Below, one piece after another: positions 25,157 through 33,275 of a stretch of DNA of 64,000 nucleotides. This stretch comes from Romeriopsis sp046049545. GTDB lineage: Bacteria; Cyanobacteriota; Cyanobacteriia; Leptolyngbyales; Leptolyngbyaceae. Positions within the stretch are counted from its first letter, which is position 1, and each line of letters opens with the position of its first letter. The stretch covers positions 1-64,000 of the forward strand of contig JBJORF010000001.1 of assembly GCA_046049545.1 (NCBI GenBank), read 5' to 3'. Made by a program: the position numbers and the translations under genes. The notes under the pieces were generated by a model. It was given only the letters and a program-made list of their open reading frames with translations. It did not search any database and was not told the DNA's origin.

Positions 25157-25276
25157 TTAGTTGAAGAAGTAGCTGGAGAACAAGATCCCCAGCACAAAGA
25201 TCAACAGTAGACCGAGGTACAGCGAGGTACGGTTCAATTCAACCGACTGCTTATTCGGATTCGGCGTTCTTTCCAT
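25157..25276 (-). CDS. psbL: Photosystem II reaction centre protein L
   Basis: The 39-residue PsbL (MERTPNPNKQSVELNRTSLY ... LFSSYFFN) is a single-helix subunit at the PSII dimer interface, needed for Q(A) function and dimer stability. The sequence is essentially the family consensus. Begins 9 nt after the psbF stop. Confidence 0.97.
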   Translation of the reverse strand: MERTPNPNKQSVELNRTSLYLGLLLIFVLGILFSSYFFN

Positions 25277-25285
25277 GGTGAATTC

Positions 25286-25420
25286 CTATCGTTGAATGAA
25301 CTGCATCGCGGCGATCGCGCCGAGGAAAAAGACCGAAGGCACCCCTAGGGTATGCACTGCCAACCAACGGACAGTGAAAATAGGATAAACGATCGGTTCG
25401 TTGGAATTGTTGGTCGCCAT
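25286..25420 (-). CDS. psbF: Cytochrome b559 subunit beta
   Basis: The 44-residue PsbF carries the haem-ligating His in RWLAVHTLGVPSVFFLG and ends AAMQFIQR. With PsbE it binds the b559 haem of PSII, which protects against photoinhibition. The ATG is 22 nt after the psbE stop, within the operon. Confidence 0.97.
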   Translation of the reverse strand: MATNNSNEPIVYPIFTVRWLAVHTLGVPSVFFLGAIAAMQFIQR

Positions 25421-25442
25421 AGTTAGGTAGGAGAAATGAAAG

Positions 25443-25697
25443 TTATTTTTGCTTGAGGAATTGATCCATCTGACTCTTCGCCTCTTGGCGGTTGCTCAGA
25501 ATTGGCAGCTGCTCTTGGCGCGCCACCGGATAATATTCGTTCGGACGGGGGGTGCCAAAAGCATCGTAAGCCAAGCCCGTTTGGACAAACAGCCAACCCG
25601 CCAAGAACAGCATCGGAATCGTCACGCTATGGATCACCCAATAGCGAATGCTCGTAATAATGTCGCCAAAGGGGCGCTCACCAGTAGTACCTGCCAT
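25443..25697 (-). CDS. psbE: Cytochrome b559 subunit alpha
   Basis: The 84-residue PsbE contains the haem-binding segment SIRYWVIHSVTIP and the lumenal part FGTPRPNEYY...LPILSNR. It is the first gene of psbEFLJ, an operon essential for PSII assembly. MAGTTGERPF at 25697 is the conserved start; six codons upstream in frame are not part of the protein. A good sigma70-type promoter is upstream at 25760–25788, so the operon can be transcribed apart from ycf48. Confidence 0.98.
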   Translation of the reverse strand: MAGTTGERPFGDIITSIRYWVIHSVTIPMLFLAGWLFVQTGLAYDAFGTPRPNEYYPVARQEQLPILSNRQEAKSQMDQFLKQK

Positions 25698-25759
25698 TAG
25701 CAGCTTCCTCCACAAACAACTTAAGAAACAGCAACCTAAGAAACAGAGTCTCCCTACGT

Positions 25760-25788
25760 ATCATAGGGGAGATCCGATACCGCTACAA
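25760..25788 (-). promoter_or_regulatory. Putative promoter of psbEFLJ
   Basis: On the minus strand, TTGTAG and TATGAT are separated by exactly 17 nt, between ycf48 and psbE. The -10 box ends about 62 nt before the psbE ATG. The close match and position support a SigA-type promoter. Confidence 0.6.
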
Positions 25789-25802
25789 GATGAGAACAAT
25801 CT

Positions 25803-26807
25803 TTAACCAACGTAACGCAAAACCGTGCCGCGTTGGCCCAAAACATAGCCCCGCCCCTCATCCAGGAATTTAATCTGATAGAAGTTAGCCGGGATATCCT
25901 CGACGGCAGCATCTTTTTTCCAGGATTGGCCGCCATCATCGCTCATCAGCAGGGTGCCGCTACCACCGACAATCCAGGCTTCATTGTTCGTCCGGTAAGC
26001 GGCATCGAGGAAACCCCAGCTGTTAAGGTTGGCGGGATTCTGGGATTTGCCCCAGTCTTCGGGATCGGCGCTGTTGGTCAACTGAATCACCCCACCGCGC
26101 GCCAGGAGCCACAGGCGACCATCCGGCGCAAAGCCCATGGTTTGCAAACGGCGGGAGCTGTTGCGATTGTGGTTTTCCCAGGAGGCTTGGCCCGGTCGCC
26201 AAATTGAGAAGAAGTTACCGCGCGAGGAGACGGCGACATATTCGCCATTATTCGATCGATGCAAGCTCTTCAGCACGCCGAAGGCATCGTTGACCATCGC
26301 TTTCCAGTTACGGCCATTATCTTCGGTGCGATAGATGGCGCCCAGTTCCGTCACCATTTCCGCTGATTCATCGCCCAGAGCGACGATCGTCTGTGGTGCG
26401 CCGGGGAGCTTCTCGCTGAGGGGAATTTGCTCCCAGGACTGGCCTGCATCAGTGGTGTGGAGCAGGATCGCTGGCTGACCAGCCACCCAGCCTTCATCAC
26501 CTTCGAAGTCGATCGAGCTGAAACGATACTTTTGTTCACCCAACATCAGCTGGCGCGGCTGCCAGGTTTTACCCGCATCTAGGGTTTCGAGCAGACTTGA
26601 ATCGACACCGACAACCCAGCCATGATTCGGATCATCGGTAAACGCAATGTCCAACAGACTTACATCCGTGGGCATCGGCACCACTTCCCAGGGGTTATGG
26701 TCGAGCTTGCCGATACCAAGGGCCTGGGCCGCCGGGGTGCCGAGGGCGAACAGCGCCGCCGCAAGGCAGGCAAGCAGGCGTTTCCATTGTCTAAAGATCA
26801 CGATCAT
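25803..26807 (-). CDS. ycf48: Photosystem II assembly factor Ycf48
   Basis: Ycf48 (HCF136 in plants) is a lumenal seven-bladed beta-propeller that binds newly made D1 and helps build the PSII reaction centre. The 334-residue protein has a signal sequence (LLACLAAALFALGTPAAQA) and repeated blade motifs, e.g. GWVVGVDSSLLETLDAGKTW, EGWVAGQPAILLHTTDAGQSW, EAWIVGGSGTLLMSDDGGQSW and GYVLGQRGTVLRY. The order rubA–ycf48–psbEFLJ is conserved in cyanobacteria. Confidence 0.96.
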   Translation of the reverse strand: MIVIFRQWKRLLACLAAALFALGTPAAQALGIGKLDHNPWEVVPMPTDVSLLDIAFTDDPNHGWVVGVDSSLLETLDAGKTWQPRQLMLGEQKYRFSSIDFEGDEGWVAGQPAILLHTTDAGQSWEQIPLSEKLPGAPQTIVALGDESAEMVTELGAIYRTEDNGRNWKAMVNDAFGVLKSLHRSNNGEYVAVSSRGNFFSIWRPGQASWENHNRNSSRRLQTMGFAPDGRLWLLARGGVIQLTNSADPEDWGKSQNPANLNSWGFLDAAYRTNNEAWIVGGSGTLLMSDDGGQSWKKDAAVEDIPANFYQIKFLDEGRGYVLGQRGTVLRYVG

Positions 26808-26887
26808 GAGATTGGGTTATGAGTGGCCGTAAAGATTAAAAGCGTTCGGTGCAAAATTCCAGCAGTGAGTGCCAGCGAATTGCGGAT

Positions 26888-27292
26888 TTATTGCAATCCG
26901 TAAAGACTCAGAAAAATCAAGAAGAAGGCAAACAAGCTGCCAAAGATCAACAGGTTTTTCTGTCCCGGTTCGAGGGTATTCACACCCAAACCGTACTTCG
27001 CATTTTCCTTGAACCCGACGGAACCCACCGGGCCAAGGTTCTGGAAACGACGCTTGCTGGCACTACAGACCGGACAACGCCACTTCTCAGGCAAATCATC
27101 AAACAATGTCCCGGCTACCACTCCCTGCCGCTCATCGCCTTGCAGCGGCACATAGAGATAGCCACAGCTGCTGCATTCATGCCGATCGCGCAGGGGATCA
27201 GTTTTGGGCGCAGCGGGAGCCGCTGTATCCGGCACAGTCGGCGCTGAAGCAGCCGCTTCGGAAGAAGGCGATTCGGAGTTCGGATTGGTCAT
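26888..27292 (-). CDS. rubA: Membrane-anchored rubredoxin RubA
   Basis: The 134-residue protein has an acidic, Ala/Pro-rich N-terminus, a rubredoxin domain with two CxxC pairs (CSSCGYLY and CPVCSASK) binding one iron, and a C-terminal membrane helix (NLLIFGSLFAFFLIFLSLYG). RubA acts early in PSII reaction-centre assembly, together with Ycf48. The start at 27292 gives the normal N-terminus. It is 80 nt upstream of ycf48. Confidence 0.95.
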   Translation of the reverse strand: MTNPNSESPSSEAAASAPTVPDTAAPAAPKTDPLRDRHECSSCGYLYVPLQGDERQGVVAGTLFDDLPEKWRCPVCSASKRRFQNLGPVGSVGFKENAKYGLGVNTLEPGQKNLLIFGSLFAFFLIFLSLYGLQ

Positions 27293-27529
27293 GGGAGATG
27301 GGATCTGGAACTGTAACCAGTGCGCGGACGGAACCCAAAAACATTGGGCTGAGCTCGCTTCACTGAGAATTTGTAACAAACCTTATTATGACACGCTCTA
27401 TCCGCTCATTTATCCCAAACCTCATTTATCCCAAATACGTGAAGTCACGCCTTGGAGAAAACTCAATCACTTGCTCAGAGTGACGATCAGATGCTACGCT
27501 AGTAGACCGTTTTGACTTTCATTCAAATC

Positions 27530-27727
27530 ATGCCAAAGCTCAAGTCTCGTAAAGCAGCGGCGAAGCGCTTTAAGTTCACCGGAACTGGCAAAATTAAGCG
27601 CCGCCAACAAAACCGATCGCACTTGCTGGAGCATAAGTCTCCGGCTCGAAAGCGCCGCCTCGCTGGCATGTTGCTGGTCGATGAGCGGGATGAACATCGC
27701 GTGCGCGCGATGCTGCCCTACGCCTAG
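27530..27727 (+). CDS. rpmI: 50S ribosomal protein L35
   Basis: The 65-residue, strongly basic L35 begins MPKLKSRKAAAKRFKFTGTG and includes HLLEHKSPARKRRL, the family consensus. ATG 27530 is the conserved start. Forms the usual rpmI–rplT pair with the gene 122 nt downstream. Confidence 0.97.
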   Translation: MPKLKSRKAAAKRFKFTGTGKIKRRQQNRSHLLEHKSPARKRRLAGMLLVDERDEHRVRAMLPYA

Positions 27728-27849
27728 ACAACTTCAAGCGAAGTTGCAGCAAACCGCAGGCATCATCATCCGATTTGGGCTAGGGCTGTTCTACTGCCTG
27801 AACCGATCGGTCAACTGATTCAATTTCAAAGCAAATGTAGAGGTTCACT

Positions 27850-28200
27850 ATGGCACGGGTTAAACGTGGCAATGTGGCGCGTAAGCGTCGCAAAAAGATT
27901 TTGAAGTTAGCGAAGGGCTTCCGGGGATCGCATTCCCGGCTGTTCCGGATTGCTAACCAACAGGTCATGAAGGCATTGCGTAATGCCTACCGTGACCGTC
28001 GCAAGCGGAAGCGCGATTTCCGTCGGCTGTGGATTACGCGGATCAACGCCGCTGCTCGCGCCCACGGCATGAGCTACAGCCAATTGATTGGCAAATTGAA
28101 GAAAGCAAACGTCGAAATCAACCGCAAGATGCTGGCACAGCTAGCTGTTTTGGATCCGGCGGGTTTTGAACAAGTGGTTGCGATCGCGAAGAAGGCGTAA
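27850..28200 (+). CDS. rplT: 50S ribosomal protein L20
   Basis: L20 is a 116-residue primary 23S rRNA-binding protein needed for early 50S assembly. Consensus segments are MARVKRGNVARKRRKKILK, GFRGSHSRLFRIANQQVMKA and FRRLWITRINAAAR. In many bacteria L20 represses its own operon. A terminator-like hairpin lies 75 nt beyond the stop, inside the start of the next gene. Confidence 0.98.
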   Translation: MARVKRGNVARKRRKKILKLAKGFRGSHSRLFRIANQQVMKALRNAYRDRRKRKRDFRRLWITRINAAARAHGMSYSQLIGKLKKANVEINRKMLAQLAVLDPAGFEQVVAIAKKA

Positions 28201-28206
28201 ATTGCC

Positions 28207-29040
28207 ATGGAAAAGAGCCAGGTTTTTAAATGCCTTGCTCGAATCGTTGCTGGAATCACTATTGTGACCAGCTGGGGGGTGCAAAACCTTGCACCCCTTT
28301 CTGTGTTAGGGGCTGACCTCAAAACGATTCGTGAGCGGGGCTATCTGATTGTCGCGGTGCATGATGGTGCGGCCCCGATGGCCGCTCAGGATGCCCAGGG
28401 TGAATGGCAAGGCTTTGAAATCGACATCGCCCGGCGGTTGGCCCAAACCTTAGTCGGCCAGCCAGAAGCAGTCAAATTTGTGGCGGTGCGCAATGCCGAT
28501 CGACTGCAACGGGTGATGGATGATCAAGTCGATTTAGCAATCGCCCAGGTTACCGCCACCCAATCCCGCGCTCGCTTGGTGCATTTCACCGAACCCTATT
28601 ACTTGAATGGCATTAGCCTCATTACCCAAAATCAACCGGGCAAACCGGCCATTACGCAACTACGGGATTTGTCGAAGCAACCGATCGCCGTCCTCAATCA
28701 ATCCAGCGCAATCACTGCATTGCAGTACCATCAGCCAAATTGGCAAATTGTTGGGGTGGAGGACTATGCCGCCGCCCAAACCAAACTTGCGGCTGGAGAA
28801 GTGGGCGCGATCGCAGCCAGTACCCACATCCTCGTCGGTTGGGCGCAGCAAAATCCCGATTATCAACTGATTCCCGCCCAATATCAGCGTCAACCGATCG
28901 CGATCGCCTATCCCAAGGGGTTGCAATACACTGACCTCGCCACCGAAGTCAGTGAATCGATGCGGCAATGGCAACGGGAAGGCTGGCTGAAAGAACGGGC
29001 TATCTACTGGGGCCTTCCTTGGGATAGGCTAGGAGAGTAG
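28207..29040 (+). CDS. Extracellular solute-binding protein, family 3 (amino-acid type)
   Basis: This 277-residue periplasmic binding protein has a signal-like N-terminus (CLARIVAGITIVTSWGVQ) and a SBP_bac_3 domain: DLKTIRERGYLIVAVHDGAAPMA, GFEIDIARRLAQ, DLAIAQVTATQSRARLVHFT and PYYLNG. Such proteins bind polar amino acids for ABC uptake or serve as sensors. No permease or ATPase gene is next to it. It starts 6 nt after rplT, so it is probably cotranscribed, although a hairpin within its signal-peptide codons (28276–28297) could reduce read-through. Confidence 0.88.
   Translation: MEKSQVFKCLARIVAGITIVTSWGVQNLAPLSVLGADLKTIRERGYLIVAVHDGAAPMAAQDAQGEWQGFEIDIARRLAQTLVGQPEAVKFVAVRNADRLQRVMDDQVDLAIAQVTATQSRARLVHFTEPYYLNGISLITQNQPGKPAITQLRDLSKQPIAVLNQSSAITALQYHQPNWQIVGVEDYAAAQTKLAAGEVGAIAASTHILVGWAQQNPDYQLIPAQYQRQPIAIAYPKGLQYTDLATEVSESMRQWQREGWLKERAIYWGLPWDRLGE
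28276..28297 (+). terminator. Terminator-like hairpin inside the solute-binding protein gene
   Basis: ggggtgca / tgcacccc forms an 8-bp GC-rich stem with a 6-nt loop, followed immediately by tttctgt. It sits at codons 24–31 of the gene after rplT. Position and shape suit a terminator of rpmI–rplT acting as an attenuator; termination is not proven. Confidence 0.5.
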
Positions 29041-29073
29041 CGAATAACAAACACAATTTAGGCACAGTGCGAT

Positions 29074-29607
29074 ATGGCCTCAGAAAATTTCCCACTGGTT
29101 TATGTCCTGGCATTGATTGGCCTTTTAGGGGCCGTCGGGATTTTTGTCTTCCAACAGGTTTGGAAGACCCGCAAGTTGGAAGGCGCAATGGGCAAGGTTC
29201 AGCGCAAGTTGAAGAACAACCAAGGCACTGCTTTGGACTATTACGAACTGGGTAGCATTCAGCTCGATAAACGGCTCTATGCCCAGGCCATTATCAATCT
29301 TCAGCGCGCCATCAAACTGAATGAACTGGATGGCGATGCCCTGGCGGCAGTCTATAACGCCCTGGGTTTTGCTTATTTCGCCCAGGAGCAGTACGATCTG
29401 GCGATGAAACAATACAAAGAAGCTCTCAAACTCAGCCCCGAATACGTCACTGCGATCAACAATCTTGGGCACAGCTACGAGCGGAAGCAGCTGGCCAATA
29501 AGGCGCTGGAAATGTACGAGCAAGCGCTCTCCCTAGAGCCGAAAAATGGCACTGCACTGCGTCGTGCTGAATCCCTCCGCAAACGCATGGCACCGACATC
29601 GGCCTAG
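29074..29607 (+). CDS. ycf37: TPR thylakoid protein, Ycf37-like
   Basis: This 177-residue protein has one N-terminal transmembrane helix (FPLVYVLALIGLLGAVGIFVF) and three TPRs: ALDYYELGSIQLDKRLYAQA, YNALGFAYFAQEQYDLAMKQ and AINNLGHSYERKQLANKALEM. Length, layout and the phrase YNALGFAYFAQEQYDLA agree with Ycf37, a thylakoid factor for photosystem I assembly and stability. Other membrane TPR proteins have similar layouts, hence the reserve. It follows the binding-protein gene by 33 nt and is followed by a strong terminator. Confidence 0.75.
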   Translation: MASENFPLVYVLALIGLLGAVGIFVFQQVWKTRKLEGAMGKVQRKLKNNQGTALDYYELGSIQLDKRLYAQAIINLQRAIKLNELDGDALAAVYNALGFAYFAQEQYDLAMKQYKEALKLSPEYVTAINNLGHSYERKQLANKALEMYEQALSLEPKNGTALRRAESLRKRMAPTSA

Positions 29608-29644
29608 GTCGCTCCACGACCCATGGTCATTGTTTTCTAATCAG

Positions 29645-29675
29645 GAGCCGCTCTGGAACTAGTCCAGAGCGGCTC
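29645..29675 (+). terminator. Rho-independent terminator after the Ycf37-like gene
   Basis: A 13-bp perfect stem (gagccgctctgga / tccagagcggctc) with a 5-nt loop is followed by ttgttgttt. It also separates this gene from the convergent FecR-domain gene. Confidence 0.93.
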
Positions 29676-29694
29676 TTGTTGTTTCTGTGGTGGC

Positions 29695-31536
29695 CTATGA
29701 ACCTGCCGCCGGAAGCACCTCTGGTACGGGATTCAAGTTCTCTACTGGTGTTGGCGGAACCGCAACGGGCGGTGTCCGATCGGGGGTCACAGGTGACGCA
29801 ACTTCTGGCACCACAATCGCGGGTATCGATGGCGATGGCGCAACGGGTGCTATTGGTGTAATGGGTGTCGGCTCGGAGCGAAGCGGCGGTGGCAGCGGTA
29901 CTGGCGGCGGTGGAGCCACGGGTACCGTCGGAGCGGGAACTGGCTCCAACGGTTGAATCACAATCTCAACATTGATCACCACAGGCGGCGACGGTGGCGC
30001 AACCACAGGCGGTGACGGTGGGGCAACCACAGGCGGCGGTGGAGCAACACTCCCAGCATTCACCGGCTGCAATTCCGGCACAATTAAATCGGGTAACTGT
30101 GGATTGCTCGGTTGCGACACAACGCCTGGTGGGGTGGCCGGACGATTCTCTTGGCCCGGTGGAGTCGTCGGACGATTATCCGGTGGTGAAATTGTCGGGC
30201 GATTCTCTTGACCCGGTGGGGTCGTTGGGCGATTCTCTTGACCCGGTGGCGTGGCCGTCGGATTGTCGCGCGGCGGTGTCATCGATGGCGGACTGGGGGG
30301 CATCGGTGGGCTGGGCAGCGGCGGACTGGGGGGCGTTGGCGGGCTGGGCACAGGGGATGGCGCAGGCCGATCCGGTAAAGGCTGGATCGGTGGCGGTGGG
30401 GCAACTGGTGGTACCCCGGACGGTGGCGGCGGCGGTAAAACGCTCCCACCAGGCAGCGGCTGGATGATGGGGTCTCTGACCACACCACCACCATTTTCCG
30501 GGGGTGGCACCGGTACATTCGGTATCCCGGGCTGACCGGGAGCAGGCTGACGGGGTACAGGTTGAGCAGGAACGGGTCGATCGGCCCTTGGCTCACGATC
30601 GAGTCGACCGGCCCTTGGCTCACGATCGAATTGGCGGGCAGTGGTAATTTGCGGGTTGGATTGGGCCCCGCTGAGATCGATCGCGCCCGCCACGGGCTGC
30701 ATGACCAAATCAGCGGGGGTCAAATTGCGCGATGAAGCGCTGATTATAGCCGGATTCACTGCCACATCGGCCCCGACTACTGGCGCTTGGGCGGCTAACG
30801 CTGGCAGTGTTTCATCGCGCACCGCCTGCAAAGTCGCTTGGGCTTCCGCATCACCTTGGAGCACCTCCGCCACAGCGGATTGACCATCAAGACCAAAGCC
30901 TTGCACCAAGGAACTGTTGCGATAGAACTGGTTGAGATCGAATTCGTAGCGGGCGATCTGATTGCCTTGAACCACGGCCATTTGGCCTGCAACTAGCGAT
31001 TGCTTGTGCTTACCATCCGGCGTTTCAATCTCCATTGGCCCGGTGGGATTATTCGTCAGGGCCCCGATAACCATGGTGCCATTTTCTTCATTCACGCGGA
31101 CAAACAGCGCTGAACCCCGAATTCCGGCGCGGCCATAGGGCGTAACGATCGCGGTACCGCCGTTATTCGGACGAATCACATAGAGCGAAGTCCCACTACG
31201 CTGCAAAAAATTGCGGGTATTGGGCTGAATCCACAGGTGCGTGTTCGAGCTCATCCGCACCAATGAGCCTTCATTGAGGCGCAGATCAGCTTTGCCCCCA
31301 CGACTGGTAAAGATCGAATCCCCCACTTGCTGTAACCGATCGCGCTGCTTCGCCAAGCGCCAATCCGCATTATTTGGCTTGAATTGCACCTTATTAACCA
31401 GCCGAATCACCTCAGCCCAGCTAATCGGTCGCTGGGCATTGGCCTGCCCCGCTGAACCGATCGTTGCCGTCAATACAGCGGTTGCGATCAGCAGGAGCGT
31501 CGCCCGCGCTGGGTCAAACTTCACAGAATTGTGCAT
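29695..31536 (-). CDS. FecR-domain protein with long proline-rich tail
   Basis: The 613-residue exported protein has a signal peptide (LLLIATAVLTATIGSAGQANA), then a FecR-like beta domain (residues ~30–200; GDSIFTSRGGKADLRLNEGSLVRMSSNT, YGRAGIRGSALFVRV). The remainder (~300–613) is a low-complexity Pro-rich region with units such as PTTPPGQENRP and PPSPPVV. In cyanobacteria such proteins are usually secreted and are not anti-sigma factors. It is divergent from a beta-barrel-like gene, suggesting a surface complex. ATG 31536 starts the signal peptide. Confidence 0.82.
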   Translation of the reverse strand: MHNSVKFDPARATLLLIATAVLTATIGSAGQANAQRPISWAEVIRLVNKVQFKPNNADWRLAKQRDRLQQVGDSIFTSRGGKADLRLNEGSLVRMSSNTHLWIQPNTRNFLQRSGTSLYVIRPNNGGTAIVTPYGRAGIRGSALFVRVNEENGTMVIGALTNNPTGPMEIETPDGKHKQSLVAGQMAVVQGNQIARYEFDLNQFYRNSSLVQGFGLDGQSAVAEVLQGDAEAQATLQAVRDETLPALAAQAPVVGADVAVNPAIISASSRNLTPADLVMQPVAGAIDLSGAQSNPQITTARQFDREPRAGRLDREPRADRPVPAQPVPRQPAPGQPGIPNVPVPPPENGGGVVRDPIIQPLPGGSVLPPPPPSGVPPVAPPPPIQPLPDRPAPSPVPSPPTPPSPPLPSPPMPPSPPSMTPPRDNPTATPPGQENRPTTPPGQENRPTISPPDNRPTTPPGQENRPATPPGVVSQPSNPQLPDLIVPELQPVNAGSVAPPPPVVAPPSPPVVAPPSPPVVINVEIVIQPLEPVPAPTVPVAPPPPVPLPPPLRSEPTPITPIAPVAPSPSIPAIVVPEVASPVTPDRTPPVAVPPTPVENLNPVPEVLPAAGS

Positions 31537-32014
31537 GGTATGTCTAGGGGGACTTCTCAGAACAGACTGGTAAACATAAACTGGCGGACGCAACCTGGAA
31601 ATCTCAGTAGGGCCTAACGCTCTGCCCAACTACCACTGCACAATCGCTACAGTTGCAACTTTGATGCAACCAGATACAGTGGATGCCACCATTAATAACG
31701 CAACCCTGATACGCCATCAGAATAGCGCATTTATCTGCGGTTCAGCAATCACGATCGGGGCCTTGTCGAATCTGTCAACCTGAATTCAGCCGATCATTTT
31801 CCAGGTTTATTCGGTAAACTAAAACACGTTACTGTGCCAATGGCACTGAAATGACTGAAATTTAAATAGCTTAGGGTTAAATCCTTAGGGTTAAATCACT
31901 GACTAAGTTAAACGACTGAAGCTGAACGCTAATCAAGGGAATTTTTTTGGAATTTTTTTGAATCATTGATTTTTATTGGATGTTGACATCTCGCTAAATC
32001 CACCTGCAACCCGA
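31537..32014. other. Divergent intergenic region, FecR protein / beta-barrel protein
   Basis: About 480 nt, AT-richer than its surroundings, containing the promoters of two divergent genes. A 14-bp unit ttagggttaaatc(c/a) is tandemly duplicated at 31871–31898. T/A-runs (aatttttttggaatttttttgaatc) lie at about 31940–31964. No gene or known RNA is recognised. Confidence 0.5.
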
Positions 32015-33244
32015 GTGAAATCTTATCCAGCTGCCCCCCGATTTCGTGCGCCGCTCCCACCTGCACTGGTGCCGCAGATTTGTCTTAATGGGCTAGTTTT
32101 GACCCTATTGCCGATCGGCATCGCTGAGTCAGTTCTGGCTGTACCATCGCATCTTACTGTCGCTGAACCCCGTGATCCATTGAAGACGGCTTCAGTGACA
32201 CAGCCGCTTGCTTCATCCGGTCATCCCAGCATCCCAACAATCACTCTGCCAAGCAATCCAGCCGTCCACCAAGCTGCCGATCGCCCACCCAGCGCAATTG
32301 ACATTGTTGATCGCCCACCCGCCGAGGTTGATGATCCAATGGTTGGTCGGCAAACGGATACAGCCGACACCAGCCAGAACTTAGTTGATGATGACTTGGG
32401 TGGGTTGCCAATTCGGCCGATTCCCACAGGCGACGATGATTTTGGCGAATTGCCAATTCGGCCGATCCCACCGCCCCCACCGCCTGCCCCAAAATGGCTA
32501 TTTGGCGCGGTACGACTGGACTACTTCAGCAGTAGTAATGCCTTTTCGACGACCAATAAACAAGCCGACGGCCTGATTCGATCGGGATTAGGTGTGACAG
32601 CCATTCCCCGCATCGGCCCCAAAACCTATTTTTTAGGCGGCATCGACGGTAATTTGGTGCGTTATGGCAAATATGCGCAACTCAACTACGACGAGTTGCG
32701 ATTGCGAGCGGGAATTCTCCAACAACTATCGCCGCGCATGTATGGTGAAATCGGCTGGAGCAATCAAAAGCTCTACACGGCCAAAGATGGTCTGCGGAAC
32801 ATTCTGGGGGGTTCACAATTTCTGAACGAAAATGCCATTCGCCTCGAACTCAGCCGTAATGATCCCCTAAGTCAACGGCTGAGTCTCACCAGTTTCTACC
32901 AACTGCGGTGGAACCTCAGCAACCGCACCGATAGCGATCGCCTGAGCAACACCCTGTTCGAATCGCTCAACTATCGTTTATCGCCCAGTTGGTCTGCCGC
33001 CTTAGACTACCAGTTGAGTTGGTCGCATTACACCCAAGTGAATCGCGATGAGGTGTACCAGCAAGTCCAGTTGCGTACTCAATATGCCATTGCGCCGAAG
33101 CTAACAATGAGCCTATTCGGTGGCTTTAGCTTTGGGGGGTCATCGGACGATCGGCAGCAGTTCGGGATTACGGGCCGCGAACGGTTGCAGTATGATGGTT
33201 GGGCGATCGGGGTTAACCTACTGTTCAATCAAGGTCTCTTCTGA
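32015..33244 (+). CDS. Putative outer-membrane beta-barrel protein
   Basis: About 409 residues from a GTG at 32015; a TTG at 31976 would add 13. A hydrophobic export signal (ICLNGLVLTLLPIGIAESVLA) is followed by a Pro/Asp-rich linker with two LPIRPIP repeats (residues ~120–160), then a C-terminal ~240-residue region of alternating beta-strands with aromatic residues: WLFGAVRLDYFSSSNAFS, GEIGWSNQKLYTA, LTSFYQLRWNLSN, SAALDYQLSWSHY and the final GVNLLFNQGLF. This is what an outer-membrane barrel looks like, ending in Phe. It is divergent from the FecR protein, with which it probably works. Confidence 0.7.
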   Translation: MKSYPAAPRFRAPLPPALVPQICLNGLVLTLLPIGIAESVLAVPSHLTVAEPRDPLKTASVTQPLASSGHPSIPTITLPSNPAVHQAADRPPSAIDIVDRPPAEVDDPMVGRQTDTADTSQNLVDDDLGGLPIRPIPTGDDDFGELPIRPIPPPPPPAPKWLFGAVRLDYFSSSNAFSTTNKQADGLIRSGLGVTAIPRIGPKTYFLGGIDGNLVRYGKYAQLNYDELRLRAGILQQLSPRMYGEIGWSNQKLYTAKDGLRNILGGSQFLNENAIRLELSRNDPLSQRLSLTSFYQLRWNLSNRTDSDRLSNTLFESLNYRLSPSWSAALDYQLSWSHYTQVNRDEVYQQVQLRTQYAIAPKLTMSLFGGFSFGGSSDDRQQFGITGRERLQYDGWAIGVNLLFNQGLF

Positions 33245-33275
33245 GTTGGTCGGTTCAATCAAGGTCTCTTCTGAG
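33224..33275. repeat. 30-bp tandem duplication at the end of the beta-barrel gene
   Basis: ttcaatcaaggtctcttctgag recurs 30 bp further on, with the spacer ttggtcgg. The duplication spans the stop codon of the beta-barrel gene and its second copy holds the stop codon of pgsA on the other strand. Confidence 0.92.
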
